A stretch of DNA of 64,000 nucleotides from Mesorhizobium sp. ORS 3359 (GCA_000824845.1 CCNC01000002.1:1-64000); one strand, 5' to 3'. Shown: positions 8,569 to 17,565, counted from the stretch's first letter. A program made the numbers and translations. Notes: generated by a model from the sequence alone, not told the origin.

Positions 8569-9396
8569 TCAGGCCGTCGCCCGAGCGGCTTCGCGGTAAA
8601 GCGTCGGCGGCACGCCGACATGGTCGCGGAAGAAGCGTGAGAAATTGCCCTGGGTGGTGAAGCCGAGATTGCAGGCGACCGAGATCAGCGGTTCCTGCGA
8701 CCACTGCAGCTGGCGCACGGCTTCCTCCATTCGGAGCGTGTTCCAGTAGACGTTCGGGGTCAGGTTGGTCTGTTCCTTGAAGAGCGCAAAGAAATGCGGC
8801 CGGGAGAGCCCGACCGAACGGGCGACATCGTCGAAGGAGATGCGCTCGCAGACATTGGCCTTCATCAGCTGGATCGCCTTGCGGACACGGAAGTCGAGCA
8901 TCGTATTGATCCGCGCGCGGGCTATCTGCGGCGACGAAGCGTCCGCTGCGTCGAGCACGCTATCGATGAAACGCTCGATCTCGTAATTGGCGACGTCGTC
9001 GATGCTCTCATTGTCGGTCAGGTGATCGAGCAGGTTGGCCGCCGCCTGGTGCAGCCAAGGCTCCAGCGCGATTGCGGCCTGCGTGAAAAGCGGCGCCGAG
9101 GAGGGCAGGTCGCGGCGCCGGCGCGCCCAGTCCGGGTCGATGTAAAAAGCCAGGAACAGGCCGGGCCTGCCGTCATGCGACAGCGCGTGGCTGTGCGACT
9201 GGAACGAGTTGATGCCGGCCGCGGTGCCGGGCCCAAGCCGCACCGTTTCCCGGCCGATGGTCATTTCGCCTGCCGTGCCTTCCAGCCAGATGATGAGATG
9301 TGCCTCCCCATGGGCATGGGTGACGAAGTCGTTGGCGACATTCAGCACGGAAACATGCCCGAACCGGCCCCAATAGAGCCTGATCGCGTCCGTCAT
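8569..9396 (-). CDS. AraC family transcriptional regulator
   Basis: A 275-residue regulator with an N-terminal cupin-like sensing domain (HAHGEAHLIIWLEG, about residues 27-40) and a C-terminal double helix-turn-helix from about residue 180. The second HTH contains ACNLGFTTQGNFSRFFRDHVGVPP, closely matching the AraC/XylS signature. GGGAGGAACG precedes the ATG. It lies 105 bases upstream of, and in the same direction as, the molybdenum hydroxylase operon, so it is the best candidate regulator of that operon. The sugar-transport operon on its other side is an alternative target. Confidence 0.88.
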   Translation of the reverse strand: MTDAIRLYWGRFGHVSVLNVANDFVTHAHGEAHLIIWLEGTAGEMTIGRETVRLGPGTAAGINSFQSHSHALSHDGRPGLFLAFYIDPDWARRRRDLPSSAPLFTQAAIALEPWLHQAAANLLDHLTDNESIDDVANYEIERFIDSVLDAADASSPQIARARINTMLDFRVRKAIQLMKANVCERISFDDVARSVGLSRPHFFALFKEQTNLTPNVYWNTLRMEEAVRQLQWSQEPLISVACNLGFTTQGNFSRFFRDHVGVPPTLYREAARATA

Positions 9397-9550
9397 GGGT
9401 TTCGTTCCTCCCGCAGGCGACTGGCCTCCCTTCGCCTACCGGAGGATAGTGCGGCTGAGTTTACGGTTGCGTCAAGGCGCACAATGATGACGGACGTTTG
9501 GGGGCGGCCATCGGGACGGATTTTCAGACTGAGCGATAGGGGCGGCGACC

Positions 9551-9580
9551 CCTTCTCCTCCCACTAACAAGGGGAGAAGG
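9551..9580 (-). terminator. stem-loop downstream of the sugar permease gene
   Basis: CCTTCTCC at 9551-9558 pairs with GGAGAAGG at 9573-9580, placed just past the stop of the minus-strand permease gene. There is no clear T-run on the minus strand, so it may act as an mRNA 3' stabiliser or be a small repeat. A related CCTTCTCC...GGAGAAGG hairpin occurs at 34482-34511. Confidence 0.45.
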
Positions 9581-9592
9581 AATAAAGAGGCG

Positions 9593-10591
9593 CTAGTCAC
9601 TCCTGCGGAAATTGCGGATGCGGTCGAACAGCACCGCCAGGATGATCGCGCCGCCGATGAAGGTGCCTTGCCAGAAGGCGTTGATGCCAAGCAGGCCTAG
9701 GCTGTTGCGGATCACCTCGATCAAGGCAGCGCCGACGATGGCGCCGAGCGCGGTGCCGACGCCGCCGGCGAGATTCGCGCCGCCGATGACGGTGGCGGCG
9801 ATGACTTGCAGCTCCATGCCGGTGCCGAGATTGGTGGTGACCGCACCCAGCCAGCCGGTCTGGATGATGCCGGCGAGCCCGGCGGACAGAGCCGAGATCA
9901 TGTAGACGGCGACCTTGATCTGCTTGACCGGAACGCCGGTCAGCGTCGCCGCATGCTCGTTGCCGCCGATGGCGAAGATGTGCCGGCCGAACTTGGTCCA
10001 GCGCAGGATGAAGCCGGTGATCAGCGCCAGGATGATCATGTAGAGAACCGGATTGGCGATGCCGAAGACCCAGGCGCCGCCGCCCAACGCCAGGAGCTTC
10101 TGGTGGTCCGGCCCGAACTGGAAGACCACGGTGTTGTTGGAGGCGACCATGGCAAGGCTGCGCGCCACCGAGAGCATGCCGAGCGTCACAACGAAAGGCG
10201 GAAAGCCGACATAGGCGATGAGCACGCCGTTGAAGGCGCCGATGGCGAGCGCGGTGACGATCGTGGCGAGGATGCCGATCTCGATCGAATAGCCGGCATG
10301 CATGGTGACGGCGAGCACCATGGAGCACAAGCAGAGCACCGAGCCGACGGACAGGTCGATGCCGCCGGTGATGATGACGAAGGTCATGCCCAGCGCGACG
10401 ATGGCGACGAAGGTGACGTTGCGGGTGATGTTGAAGAGGTTCTTCGAGGTGGCGAAGGAATCGGTCGCGAAGGACAGGAACAGGCAGGCGAGTATGACCG
10501 CGATCACCACCCAGAATGTCTGGTTGGCGAGGAGCCGCGACAGGAAGGTGTGCTGCTTCTGCGCGATCGTCTGGTCAAGGGTGACTGCCAT
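9593..10591 (-). CDS. ribose-type sugar ABC transporter permease
   Basis: A 332-residue inner-membrane permease of the RbsC/BPD_transp_2 family with about nine or ten hydrophobic segments. It carries the family stretch VIITGGIDLSVGSV near residue 80 and VIGGANLAGGVGTALGA in the C-terminal part. It should form the membrane channel of a sugar importer with the ATPase encoded upstream and the binding protein encoded divergently at 11850. The ATG at 10591 follows AGGAAAGG; the in-frame start eleven codons upstream is weaker. Confidence 0.92.
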   Translation of the reverse strand: MAVTLDQTIAQKQHTFLSRLLANQTFWVVIAVILACLFLSFATDSFATSKNLFNITRNVTFVAIVALGMTFVIITGGIDLSVGSVLCLCSMVLAVTMHAGYSIEIGILATIVTALAIGAFNGVLIAYVGFPPFVVTLGMLSVARSLAMVASNNTVVFQFGPDHQKLLALGGGAWVFGIANPVLYMIILALITGFILRWTKFGRHIFAIGGNEHAATLTGVPVKQIKVAVYMISALSAGLAGIIQTGWLGAVTTNLGTGMELQVIAATVIGGANLAGGVGTALGAIVGAALIEVIRNSLGLLGINAFWQGTFIGGAIILAVLFDRIRNFRRSD

Positions 10592-10656
10592 TGTCGACCT
10601 TTCCTGAGGTGGGACGCGGAACACCGTACGTCACGCCACCCGTTCAAATCCGTGAG

Positions 10657-11400
<744 letters not shown>

Positions 11401-11531
11401 CAGCCTTAAGCCTCCCCATGTTGACGCAGCAGTTTGCCGGCTTGCCAGCAGCGCTTGCGTTCCGCCCGTCCATCTCCTCACGAACGGCGCGATATATGCA
11501 TTTAGGCAAAAGCCGGCAAAGCCGTCAATCA

Positions 11532-11544
11532 ATTGTCTGACGAT
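11532..11544. promoter_or_regulatory. putative FadR/GntR operator ATTGTCTGACGAT
   Basis: A 13-base inverted repeat differing by one base from the perfect palindrome ATTGTCTGACAAT at 13958-13970. It lies about 130 bases upstream of the ATPase start codon. The FadR-type regulator encoded at 15001 is the probable ligand-responsive binder; this is inferred from conservation and proximity. Confidence 0.6.
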
Positions 11545-11572
11545 TAATTTCGAGACTCGACAAAAAATCGGT

Positions 11573-11585
11573 TTTGTAGGACAAA
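11573..11585. promoter_or_regulatory. second putative operator TTTGTAGGACAAA
   Basis: A 13-base inverted repeat with perfect TTTGT/ACAAA arms, sharing TTGT..GACAA with the other two sites. Its centre is 41 bases from that of 11532-11544, close to four helical turns, which would put both on the same DNA face. Confidence 0.5.
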
Positions 11586-11849
11586 TAGGAATTGACCGTT
11601 GGCGAAAAGCCGATATTAGCTAGCCTCGGAGGAATAATTTGCCCACCGAGCGCGCATAGGGCGGAAGGGGCAAATGGCTTGACGATCAAGGATTCGGCTG
11701 CGCCGGTACTGGCGCAAACGGATCGGCAAATGCTTATCAGTCCGGCCCGGAACACGAGCATTGGGAAGATGCTCGGTATCGTTCTTACGCATCCGGTCTG
11801 ATCGGTGTGGCGGGCACGCGGTGTCCGTCTGTTTCAAGGGAGGACTGAT

Positions 11850-12839
11850 ATGAGGAAAACACTTTTGCTTGCCGCCGTCGCCGCAATGGCGTTGGGCGCC
11901 GGGCCGGCTTTGGCCAAGAAACAGCTCGTCATCGTCGTGAAGGGTCTCGACAATCCGTTCTTCGAAGCCATCCATCAAGGCTGCGAGAAGTGGAACAAGG
12001 AAAACGCCAGCTCGGAATATGAGTGCTTCTATACCGGCCCGGCATCGACCTCGGACGAGGCGGGTGAAGCGCAGATCGTGCAGGACATGCTGAGCAAGCC
12101 TGACACTGTCGCGATGGCGATCTCGCCGTCGAACGCGCCGCTGATCGCGCAGACGATCAAGAGCGCCAATCCGTCGATCCCGATCATGACGGTCGACGCC
12201 GACCTTACCAAGGAAGACGCCGCCCTTCGCAAGACCTATCTCGGCACCGACAACTACCTGATGGGCAAGAAGATCGGCGAGTACATCAAGAAGGCCAAGC
12301 CGAATGGCGGCACGATCTGCACCATCGAGGGCAATCCGGCGGCCGACAACATCCTGCGCCGCGCGCAAGGCATGCGCGACGCGCTGACGGGCAAGGAAGG
12401 CCTCGCGGCGCTTGCCGGCGAAGGCGGATGGACCGAAGCCCCCGGCTGCCCGGTGTTCACCAATGACGACGGCGCCAAGGGCGTGCAGGCGATGACCGAC
12501 ATCCTTGCCGCCAATCCGAAGCTCGACGCCTTCGGCATCATGGGCGGCTGGCCGCTGTTCGGCGCTCCGCAGCCCTATCGCGACCTGTTCAAGCCGATGG
12601 CCGACAAGATCGCCAAGAACGAGTTCGTCATCGGCGCCGCCGACACGATCGGCGACGAGGTGGCGATCGCCAAGGAAGGTCTCGTCACCGCGCTGGTCGG
12701 CCAGCGGCCGTTCGAAATGGGCTACAAGGCGCCTTCGGTGATGCTTGACCTGATCGGCGGCAAGAAGGTCGACGATCCGGTCTTCACCGGCCTTGACGAA
12801 TGCACCAAGGAAACGGCCGACACCTGCATCCAGAAGTAG
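11850..12839 (+). CDS. sugar ABC transporter substrate-binding protein
   Basis: A 329-residue periplasmic binding protein of the RbsB/Peripla_BP_4 type. It has a clear Sec signal peptide (MRKTLLLAAVAAMALGAG, cleavage expected after ALA near residue 22) and then VIVVKGLDNPFFEAIHQG, the usual first strand and ligand helix of sugar-binding members. The ATG at 11850 follows AAGGGAGGA. It is divergent from its presumed ATPase and permease, and a strong terminator follows. The substrate is probably a sugar or sugar acid; the neighbouring dehydrogenases favour a sugar acid or related polyol, by inference only. Confidence 0.92.
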   Translation: MRKTLLLAAVAAMALGAGPALAKKQLVIVVKGLDNPFFEAIHQGCEKWNKENASSEYECFYTGPASTSDEAGEAQIVQDMLSKPDTVAMAISPSNAPLIAQTIKSANPSIPIMTVDADLTKEDAALRKTYLGTDNYLMGKKIGEYIKKAKPNGGTICTIEGNPAADNILRRAQGMRDALTGKEGLAALAGEGGWTEAPGCPVFTNDDGAKGVQAMTDILAANPKLDAFGIMGGWPLFGAPQPYRDLFKPMADKIAKNEFVIGAADTIGDEVAIAKEGLVTALVGQRPFEMGYKAPSVMLDLIGGKKVDDPVFTGLDECTKETADTCIQK

Positions 12840-12869
12840 GCGCAGGCTGCATCCGGAACCATCGAAAAA

Positions 12870-12901
12870 GGGGGCGCCCAAAAGGCGCCCCCGCACGTTT
12901 T
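12870..12901 (+). terminator. Rho-independent terminator after the binding-protein gene
   Basis: A perfect 9-bp stem, GGGGGCGCC and GGCGCCCCC, around a CAAAA loop (12870-12892), followed by GCACGTTTT. It lies 31 bases after the binding-protein stop and just before the convergent dehydrogenase stop. The A-run before the stem could also let it work for the minus strand. Confidence 0.85.
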
Positions 12902-12913
12902 CAGAAACTGGTC

Positions 12914-13852
12914 TCAGATCTTCTGCTTCACGCCGTCCTTCGAAGGCATCAGGTCGACGCCGTTAAGCTTGCCGATATGGCTGGCGAGCATCGGCACATA
13001 TTGCTCGGCGGGGCCGGCAGCATGGGCCGTCGCAAAGGAATTCTTGGTGGCGTTGCCGAGCGGGTTGGCGATGCCGGCCGCGCCAGCCATCGATTCCAGA
13101 TAGGTCAGGTCCTTGAAGGCATTGGCGATGGTGAACTTGTGCGCGTCGCGGTCGCCCTCCAAGGTCCAGCGCATGAAGGTCTGGTAGAAGCCGCAATCCA
13201 TGCGGCCGTTGCGGATGACGCTGTCGAAGCGCGCCGGCGAGATGCCGACCTTCTGCGCCAGCGCCAGAGCCTCCGAATAGATCGCCGCATAGCCCAGCGA
13301 GACGAAGTTGTTGAGCAGCTTCATGCGATGGCCGTCGCCGGTGTCGCCGATATGGACGATGCGGCCGGCCCAGGTCTCGATCACCGGCTTCAGCCTGGCG
13401 AACACCGCGTCCGGCGCGCCGACCATGGCGTCGAGCGTGCCTTCCCAGGCTTCCTTCGGCGTGCGGCTGAGCGGCGCGTCGACATAGTCGATGCCGAGCG
13501 CCTTGAGCTCGGCGGCGAGCGCCACGGTCGAGACCGGATCGGAGGTCGAGCAGTCGACGACCACCGAGCCCTTCCTGAGGCCTTCCTTCAGTCCGCCGGG
13601 GCCGCGGATGATCGCCTCCACCTCGCGCGAGCCGGTGACGCAGATGAAGACGATGTCGGAAGCCGCCGCCACCTCCTTGCAGGTGGCCGCTTCCCTGGCG
13701 CCGCGACCCAAAAGGTCTTCCGCGGGCTTGCGGTTCTTGCGGCCAAGGAAGGTCAGCGGATAGCCCTTGTCGACGATGTTCTTGGCGATGCCGTGCCCCA
13801 TCAGGCCTAGGCCGATGAAACCGATATTCTCGCGGGCAGCGGTGGTGCTCAT
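12914..13852 (-). CDS. NAD(P)-dependent 3-hydroxyacid dehydrogenase family protein
   Basis: A 312-residue beta-hydroxyacid dehydrogenase of the 3-hydroxyisobutyrate/6-phosphogluconate class. The N-terminal Rossmann motif is GLGLMGHGIAKN, the substrate-binding loop is DAPLSRTPKEAWEGTLDAMVG, and the catalytic lysine lies in HRMKLLNNFV. The usual SGG of the substrate loop is replaced by SRT, so the substrate may differ from classical members; threonate- or sugar-acid-oxidising relatives are plausible. The ATG at 13852 follows GGGAAGAG. It is divergent from the epimerase-like gene, and a perfect operator palindrome lies between them. Confidence 0.85.
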   Translation of the reverse strand: MSTTAARENIGFIGLGLMGHGIAKNIVDKGYPLTFLGRKNRKPAEDLLGRGAREAATCKEVAAASDIVFICVTGSREVEAIIRGPGGLKEGLRKGSVVVDCSTSDPVSTVALAAELKALGIDYVDAPLSRTPKEAWEGTLDAMVGAPDAVFARLKPVIETWAGRIVHIGDTGDGHRMKLLNNFVSLGYAAIYSEALALAQKVGISPARFDSVIRNGRMDCGFYQTFMRWTLEGDRDAHKFTIANAFKDLTYLESMAGAAGIANPLGNATKNSFATAHAAGPAEQYVPMLASHIGKLNGVDLMPSKDGVKQKI

Positions 13853-13957
13853 GTCGTCTCTTCCCTGTCTTTCGTGGTGCTGGGCGCGCCCGCGCGGCGG
13901 GCATTTGTCGAGAAGGTTTCCGCGCATCGCGGTTGGCAAGCGATTGCGGAATACCTT

Positions 13958-13970
13958 ATTGTCTGACAAT
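13958..13970. promoter_or_regulatory. perfect operator palindrome ATTGTCTGACAAT
   Basis: ATTGTC-T-GACAAT is an exact 13-base inverted repeat in the 150-base divergent region between the 3-hydroxyacid dehydrogenase gene and the epimerase-like gene. The same sequence with one mismatch recurs at 11532. The symmetric TTGTC/GACAA arms suit a FadR-type GntR dimer; the regulator encoded at 15001 is the natural candidate. Confidence 0.65.
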
Positions 13971-14002
13971 ACACATAATTCCCGAGCCTTGTGGAGAGCA
14001 AA

Positions 14003-14899
14003 ATGACGAAGCGGATCATGTTCACCGGCGGCAGCGGCAAGGCTGGCCGGCATGTCGTTCAGTATCTGGTCGAACATGGCTGCCAGGTGCTCAACATCGA
14101 CACCAGGCCGCTCGACAATCCGAAGGTGCGCACGCTGATCACCGACATCACCGACAGTGGGCAGGTCTTCAACGCGCTGTCGAGCTATATGGGCCTGCAC
14201 GAATTCGATCCGTCGCTGAGAGCCCAGCCGGTCGACGCCGTGGTGCATTTCGCGGCGATCCCGCGCATCATGATCACGCCCGACAACGAGGTGTTCCGTA
14301 TCAATGCGATGGGCACCTACAATGTCATCGAAGCGGCGGTGAAGCTTGGCATCCGCAAGGTGATCGTCGCCTCTTCGGAGACGACCTACGGCCTTGTCTT
14401 CGCCAACGAGCCGCGCAATCCCACGCATTTTCCGCTCGACGAGGAGTATGACGTCGACCCGATGGACTCCTACGCGCTGTCGAAGATCGTCAACGAGAAG
14501 ACGGCGCGGGCGTTCGCGCTGCGCAGCGGCGCCGACATCTATGCGTTGCGCATCGGCAACGTCATCGAGCCGCATGAATATTCGATGTTCCCGAAATGGT
14601 TCGCCGATCCGGGTTTCCGCAAGCGCATCGCCTGGAGCTACATCGACGCGCGCGACCTCGGCCAGATCACCCTGCGCGCCATCGAGAAGGACGGCCTTGG
14701 CTACCAGGTGTTCAACGCGGCCAATGACGATACCTCGTCGGACCTGCCGACGGCGGAGCTGTTGAAGCGCTTCTATCCGGGCGTGCCGGTCAAGGCCGAG
14801 CTCGGCGAATATGAGACGCTGCTATCCAACCGCAAGGCGCGCGACGTGCTCGGCTTCCGGCCTGAGCACAGCTGGCGCAAATACGTCAAAACCGCCTGA
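14003..14899 (+). CDS. NAD-dependent epimerase/dehydratase family protein
   Basis: A 298-residue extended short-chain dehydrogenase. The N-terminal cofactor motif is TGGSGKAG, and the catalytic pair is YALSK (YxxxK) after an upstream serine in VIVASSETTYG. Members include sugar-nucleotide epimerases, uronate dehydrogenases and related sugar oxidoreductases; the short C-terminal domain suggests a small free sugar or sugar acid rather than a nucleotide sugar. The ATG at 14003 follows GGAGAG; an in-frame GTG twelve bases upstream is possible. It probably acts with the divergent dehydrogenase on the compound imported by the adjacent transporter. Confidence 0.82.
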   Translation: MTKRIMFTGGSGKAGRHVVQYLVEHGCQVLNIDTRPLDNPKVRTLITDITDSGQVFNALSSYMGLHEFDPSLRAQPVDAVVHFAAIPRIMITPDNEVFRINAMGTYNVIEAAVKLGIRKVIVASSETTYGLVFANEPRNPTHFPLDEEYDVDPMDSYALSKIVNEKTARAFALRSGADIYALRIGNVIEPHEYSMFPKWFADPGFRKRIAWSYIDARDLGQITLRAIEKDGLGYQVFNAANDDTSSDLPTAELLKRFYPGVPVKAELGEYETLLSNRKARDVLGFRPEHSWRKYVKTA

Positions 14900-15000
14900 G
14901 GCGAGGCCAAATGCCGGTTGATCTGTGCACATCTCAGCAGGTTGTGGCAAAGCGGGCCTGCCGCGCTTGACAGCCCCTGAAAACGGGATTTTTTGGACCT

Positions 15001-15777
15001 ATGCGGGACGCTAAGCCGAACAACGAAAAAAAGCCGATGAAGACAGCGGCCGCGGAGCGTACGGCCGGCTTCCGCCGGGCAGACGCGCCACGCATTCCCG
15101 GGGCCAGCGTGCACACCTCTCTGGCCAGTGAGATCGGGCTTCGCATCGTGCGCGGCGATTATCCGCCGGGCACCATCCTGCCCAATGAAGCGAAATGGTC
15201 TGAGACCTTCGACGTCAGCCGCTCGGCGGTGCGCGAGGCGATCAAGATGCTGATGGCGAAGAGCCTCCTGGCGTCGCGACCCAAGATCGGCAGCTGGGTC
15301 GAACCGAAGGAACGCTGGAACCTTCTCGACCGCGACGTGCTCGCCTGGTACGCGACGTCGCCGGATCGCGAGGTTTTCCTGAGAACGGTGCAGGAATTCC
15401 GCCACATCATCGAGCCGGAGGCGACGGCCTTCGCGGCGATGCGGCGCACCGACGAGCAGATGGCCGAGATCAGTCAGGCCTGCCGCGAGATGGGCGAGGC
15501 CACCAACCTGCAGGAGCGAACCCGCGCCGACACGCGCTTCCACCTCGCGATCCTGCGGGCCTCGGGCAACGACCTCCTGGTGCCGTTGGGCGTGCTGATC
15601 GAATCCGCCTTCGACCATCTCTTCACCTACACGACGCGCGAGTTGGACGATCTGCAGCATGTCCAAAAGCTGCATGAGGCGATCGAGCGGAATATCCGCC
15701 TGAAGAGGCCGGATGCGGCGCGCAACGCGGTCCGCAAGCTGCTGGCCAACACCGACGAAGTGATCCAATCGCGTTAG
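15001..15777 (+). CDS. FadR-type GntR transcriptional regulator
   Basis: A 258-residue regulator with an N-terminal winged helix-turn-helix (about residues 38-105, with TILPNEAKWSETFDVSRSAVREAIKML) and a C-terminal all-helical FCD ligand domain containing the usual D/H metal-binding pattern, including TRFHLAIL. FCD regulators respond to small organic acids and bind short TTGT/ACAA-type palindromes. Three such palindromes lie in the two divergent regions upstream, making this the probable local regulator of the importer and both dehydrogenases. The start could also be the ATG at 15037; about 35 poorly conserved N-terminal residues precede the HTH. Confidence 0.88.
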   Translation: MRDAKPNNEKKPMKTAAAERTAGFRRADAPRIPGASVHTSLASEIGLRIVRGDYPPGTILPNEAKWSETFDVSRSAVREAIKMLMAKSLLASRPKIGSWVEPKERWNLLDRDVLAWYATSPDREVFLRTVQEFRHIIEPEATAFAAMRRTDEQMAEISQACREMGEATNLQERTRADTRFHLAILRASGNDLLVPLGVLIESAFDHLFTYTTRELDDLQHVQKLHEAIERNIRLKRPDAARNAVRKLLANTDEVIQSR

Positions 15778-15779
15778 GG

Positions 15780-15801
15780 TCTGCCCCGAACTGGCAGATT
15801 T
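15780..15801. terminator. weak bidirectional terminator between convergent genes
   Basis: TCTGCC and GGCAGA form a 6-bp stem around a 7-base loop, followed by TTTAA on the plus strand and a short pyrimidine stretch on the minus strand. It lies exactly between the regulator stop and the DUF3175 gene stop. Confidence 0.4.
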
Positions 15802-16093
15802 AATGCTGATCCTGCTTCTCGCGGCCGAAGGCCACGCGCAGCTCGTCCTTTGCCTTTTCCAGCACTTTCTTGCGCTCCTCGGGCAGGTTCTTGCCGGCGC
15901 GGTTGATGTAGAAATTCAGCATCGACATGGCGGATTGGAACGGCTCCGCCTTGCGGCGGTCGCTGTGCTCGGCCGAACGCTTCAGCGAGGCGGCGATCTT
16001 CCTGGCATCGTCGGATTCGAAGATGTGCTGCTCGAGATCCAGCGCATCGCTGTGCTCGGTCACGTCGGCTGACCATTTCTTCTTTGCGGTCAT
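15800..16093 (-). CDS. DUF3175 domain-containing protein
   Basis: A 97-residue, highly charged protein beginning MTAKKKWSADVTEHSDALDL and containing IAASLKRSAEHSDRRKAEPF and SMLNFYINRAGKNL. I recognise this as DUF3175, a small cytoplasmic family common in alphaproteobacteria and of unknown function. It has no signal peptide, membrane segment or known catalytic motif. The ATG at 16093 follows a GGAG-like stretch (AAGGAGTTTCGCC on the coding strand). A palindromic repeat element begins 16 bases upstream of the start codon. Confidence 0.85.
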   Translation of the reverse strand: MTAKKKWSADVTEHSDALDLEQHIFESDDARKIAASLKRSAEHSDRRKAEPFQSAMSMLNFYINRAGKNLPEERKKVLEKAKDELRVAFGREKQDQH

Positions 16094-16109
16094 GGCGAAA
16101 CTCCTTGCC

Positions 16110-16202
16110 AGAGCGGTTAGCGGTTGCCGCCGAACCGCTCTACGTCTTTGTTTCCTGCAATTCCGGACGGAAAACGTTAGACACTTTTCCTGGAATGCTC
16201 TG
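16110..16202. repeat. rhizobial-type composite palindromic repeat
   Basis: Two palindromic units lie side by side. AGAGCGGTT (16110-16118) pairs with AACCGCTCT (16133-16141). A second unit, 16147-16202, contains GCAATTCCGGACGGAAAACG and TTTTCCTGGAAT. The second unit is the reverse complement, with a few changes, of 59777-59840. It matches my memory of a repeat that is very common between genes of Rhizobium and Mesorhizobium (RIME-like). Confidence 0.75.
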
Positions 16203-16338
16203 AGGCAAAACTCCAGGAAATGAGAGGGGTTCCCGGTTCTGGTGCCACGGATTGCCCGGTCGTGGCGCTGCTCGGCCCGGCAAATGCGCCGATAGTGGAG
16301 GCGAACCGCCGACTTCGAGAACAGCGGACAGGAACGCC

Positions 16339-17565
16339 TTGACGACGATCTCCAGCAATGCAGCGCCCCCGGGCATAGACAGCACTTATGCCTGGACGAG
16401 GCTGGCCATTTCCGTATTGCTGGCGACCATTGGGGGCGTCGGCATGTGGGCGGTGGTCGTCGTTCTGCCGGCGGTCCAGGCCGAGTTCGGCGTCGATCGC
16501 GCCGCGGCCTCGATGCCTTATACCGCGACCATGGTCGGCTTCGCGGCCGGCAATGTGCTGGTCGGGCGCGCCATCGATCGTGTCGGTTACTGGATCCCGG
16601 CGCTTGTTTCTTCAACGGCGCTGGCTGCCGGCTTCCTGCTGGCGTCGCTCTCCGGTTCAATCCTGCAGTTCACCTTCGCCCAAGGCTTGCTGATCGGGTT
16701 GGGGACATCGGCGATTTTCGGACCGCTGATCGCCGACATCTCGCACTGGTTCAATCGCCGGCGTGGCGTTGCGGTGGCTGCGGCTGCGTCCGGCAGCTAT
16801 CTCGCCGGAACGGTCTGGCCGGCGATCATACCGCCGTTGATGAGGGCGGAGGGCTGGCGCTTCACCTATCTGGCGATCGGCATAGCGTGCCTGGCGACGA
16901 TGGTGCCGCTGGTTCTGATGCTGCGCCGGCGTGCTCCGGTGGTTGTCGCAGGCTCGCCAGGCACGCGCCTGGTCCAGCCGATCGCATTGTCGCCGGCGGC
17001 ACTTCAGATGCTGCTGGTGATAGCTGGTCTCGGCTGCTGCGTGGCGATGTCGATGCCGCAGGTGCACATCGTCGCCTATTGCCTGGACCTCGGCTATGGC
17101 GTCGCGCATGGCGCAGACATGCTTTCGATCATGATGGCCGCCGGCGTCGTCAGCCGCCTTGCTTCCGGCTTCGTCGCCGATCGGATCGGGGGGATTAGGA
17201 CCTTGCTGATCGGTTCGGTTCTGCAATGCCTGTCGCTGTTCTTTTACATTCCCTTCGACGGGCTTGCCTCGCTCTATGTCGTCTCGCTGGTGTTTGGCCT
17301 CTCGCAAGGCGGCATCGTGCCTTGCTATGCGATCATCGTGCGGGAATACATGCCCGCCAAGGAGGCCGGCCAACGGGTGGGCATCGTCATCATGGCGACC
17401 ATTTTCGGCATGGCTATCGGTGGCTGGATGTCGGGCTGGATCTACGACCTCACGGGTTCCTACTCGGCCGCCTTCCTGAACGGGATTGCCTGGAACCTGC
17501 TCAACATCCTCGTGATGCTTCTGGTGTTCTGGAAGGCAAGACGCAGTGGCGTCGTCGTCGCCTGA
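16339..17565 (+). CDS. MFS transporter
   Basis: A 408-residue major facilitator with twelve predicted membrane segments. The loop between helices 2 and 3 reads GRAIDRVGYW, a variant of the MFS GxxxDRxGRR motif, and a second copy, DRIGGIRT, follows helix 8. The central cytoplasmic loop has RRRAPVVVAGSPGTR. It looks like the general monocarboxylate/oxalate-type branch, but the substrate is unknown. The start is uncertain: TTG at 16339 with AGGAA upstream gives the expected short N-terminus, and an in-frame TTG at 16252 would add 29 unlikely residues overlapping the repeat zone. Confidence 0.82.
   Translation: MTTISSNAAPPGIDSTYAWTRLAISVLLATIGGVGMWAVVVVLPAVQAEFGVDRAAASMPYTATMVGFAAGNVLVGRAIDRVGYWIPALVSSTALAAGFLLASLSGSILQFTFAQGLLIGLGTSAIFGPLIADISHWFNRRRGVAVAAAASGSYLAGTVWPAIIPPLMRAEGWRFTYLAIGIACLATMVPLVLMLRRRAPVVVAGSPGTRLVQPIALSPAALQMLLVIAGLGCCVAMSMPQVHIVAYCLDLGYGVAHGADMLSIMMAAGVVSRLASGFVADRIGGIRTLLIGSVLQCLSLFFYIPFDGLASLYVVSLVFGLSQGGIVPCYAIIVREYMPAKEAGQRVGIVIMATIFGMAIGGWMSGWIYDLTGSYSAAFLNGIAWNLLNILVMLLVFWKARRSGVVVA

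Larger units (their letters stand above)
11401..11849. promoter_or_regulatory. divergent control region between importer halves
   Basis: This 449-base non-coding region separates the ATPase/permease genes (minus strand) from the binding-protein gene (plus strand). It contains the two inverted repeats annotated separately and a small TGCGCC/GGCGCA hairpin at 11699-11716. The AT-rich part (about 11520-11600) around the operators is the likely promoter zone for the minus-strand genes. I found no convincing full -35/-10 pair and no coding sequence. Confidence 0.6.

Noticed and set aside
13853..14575. Long minus-strand reading frame extending the hydroxyacid dehydrogenase by 240 residues
   Set aside because: It is antisense to the epimerase-like gene and its translation has no family character; the Rossmann motif begins right after the ATG at 13852.
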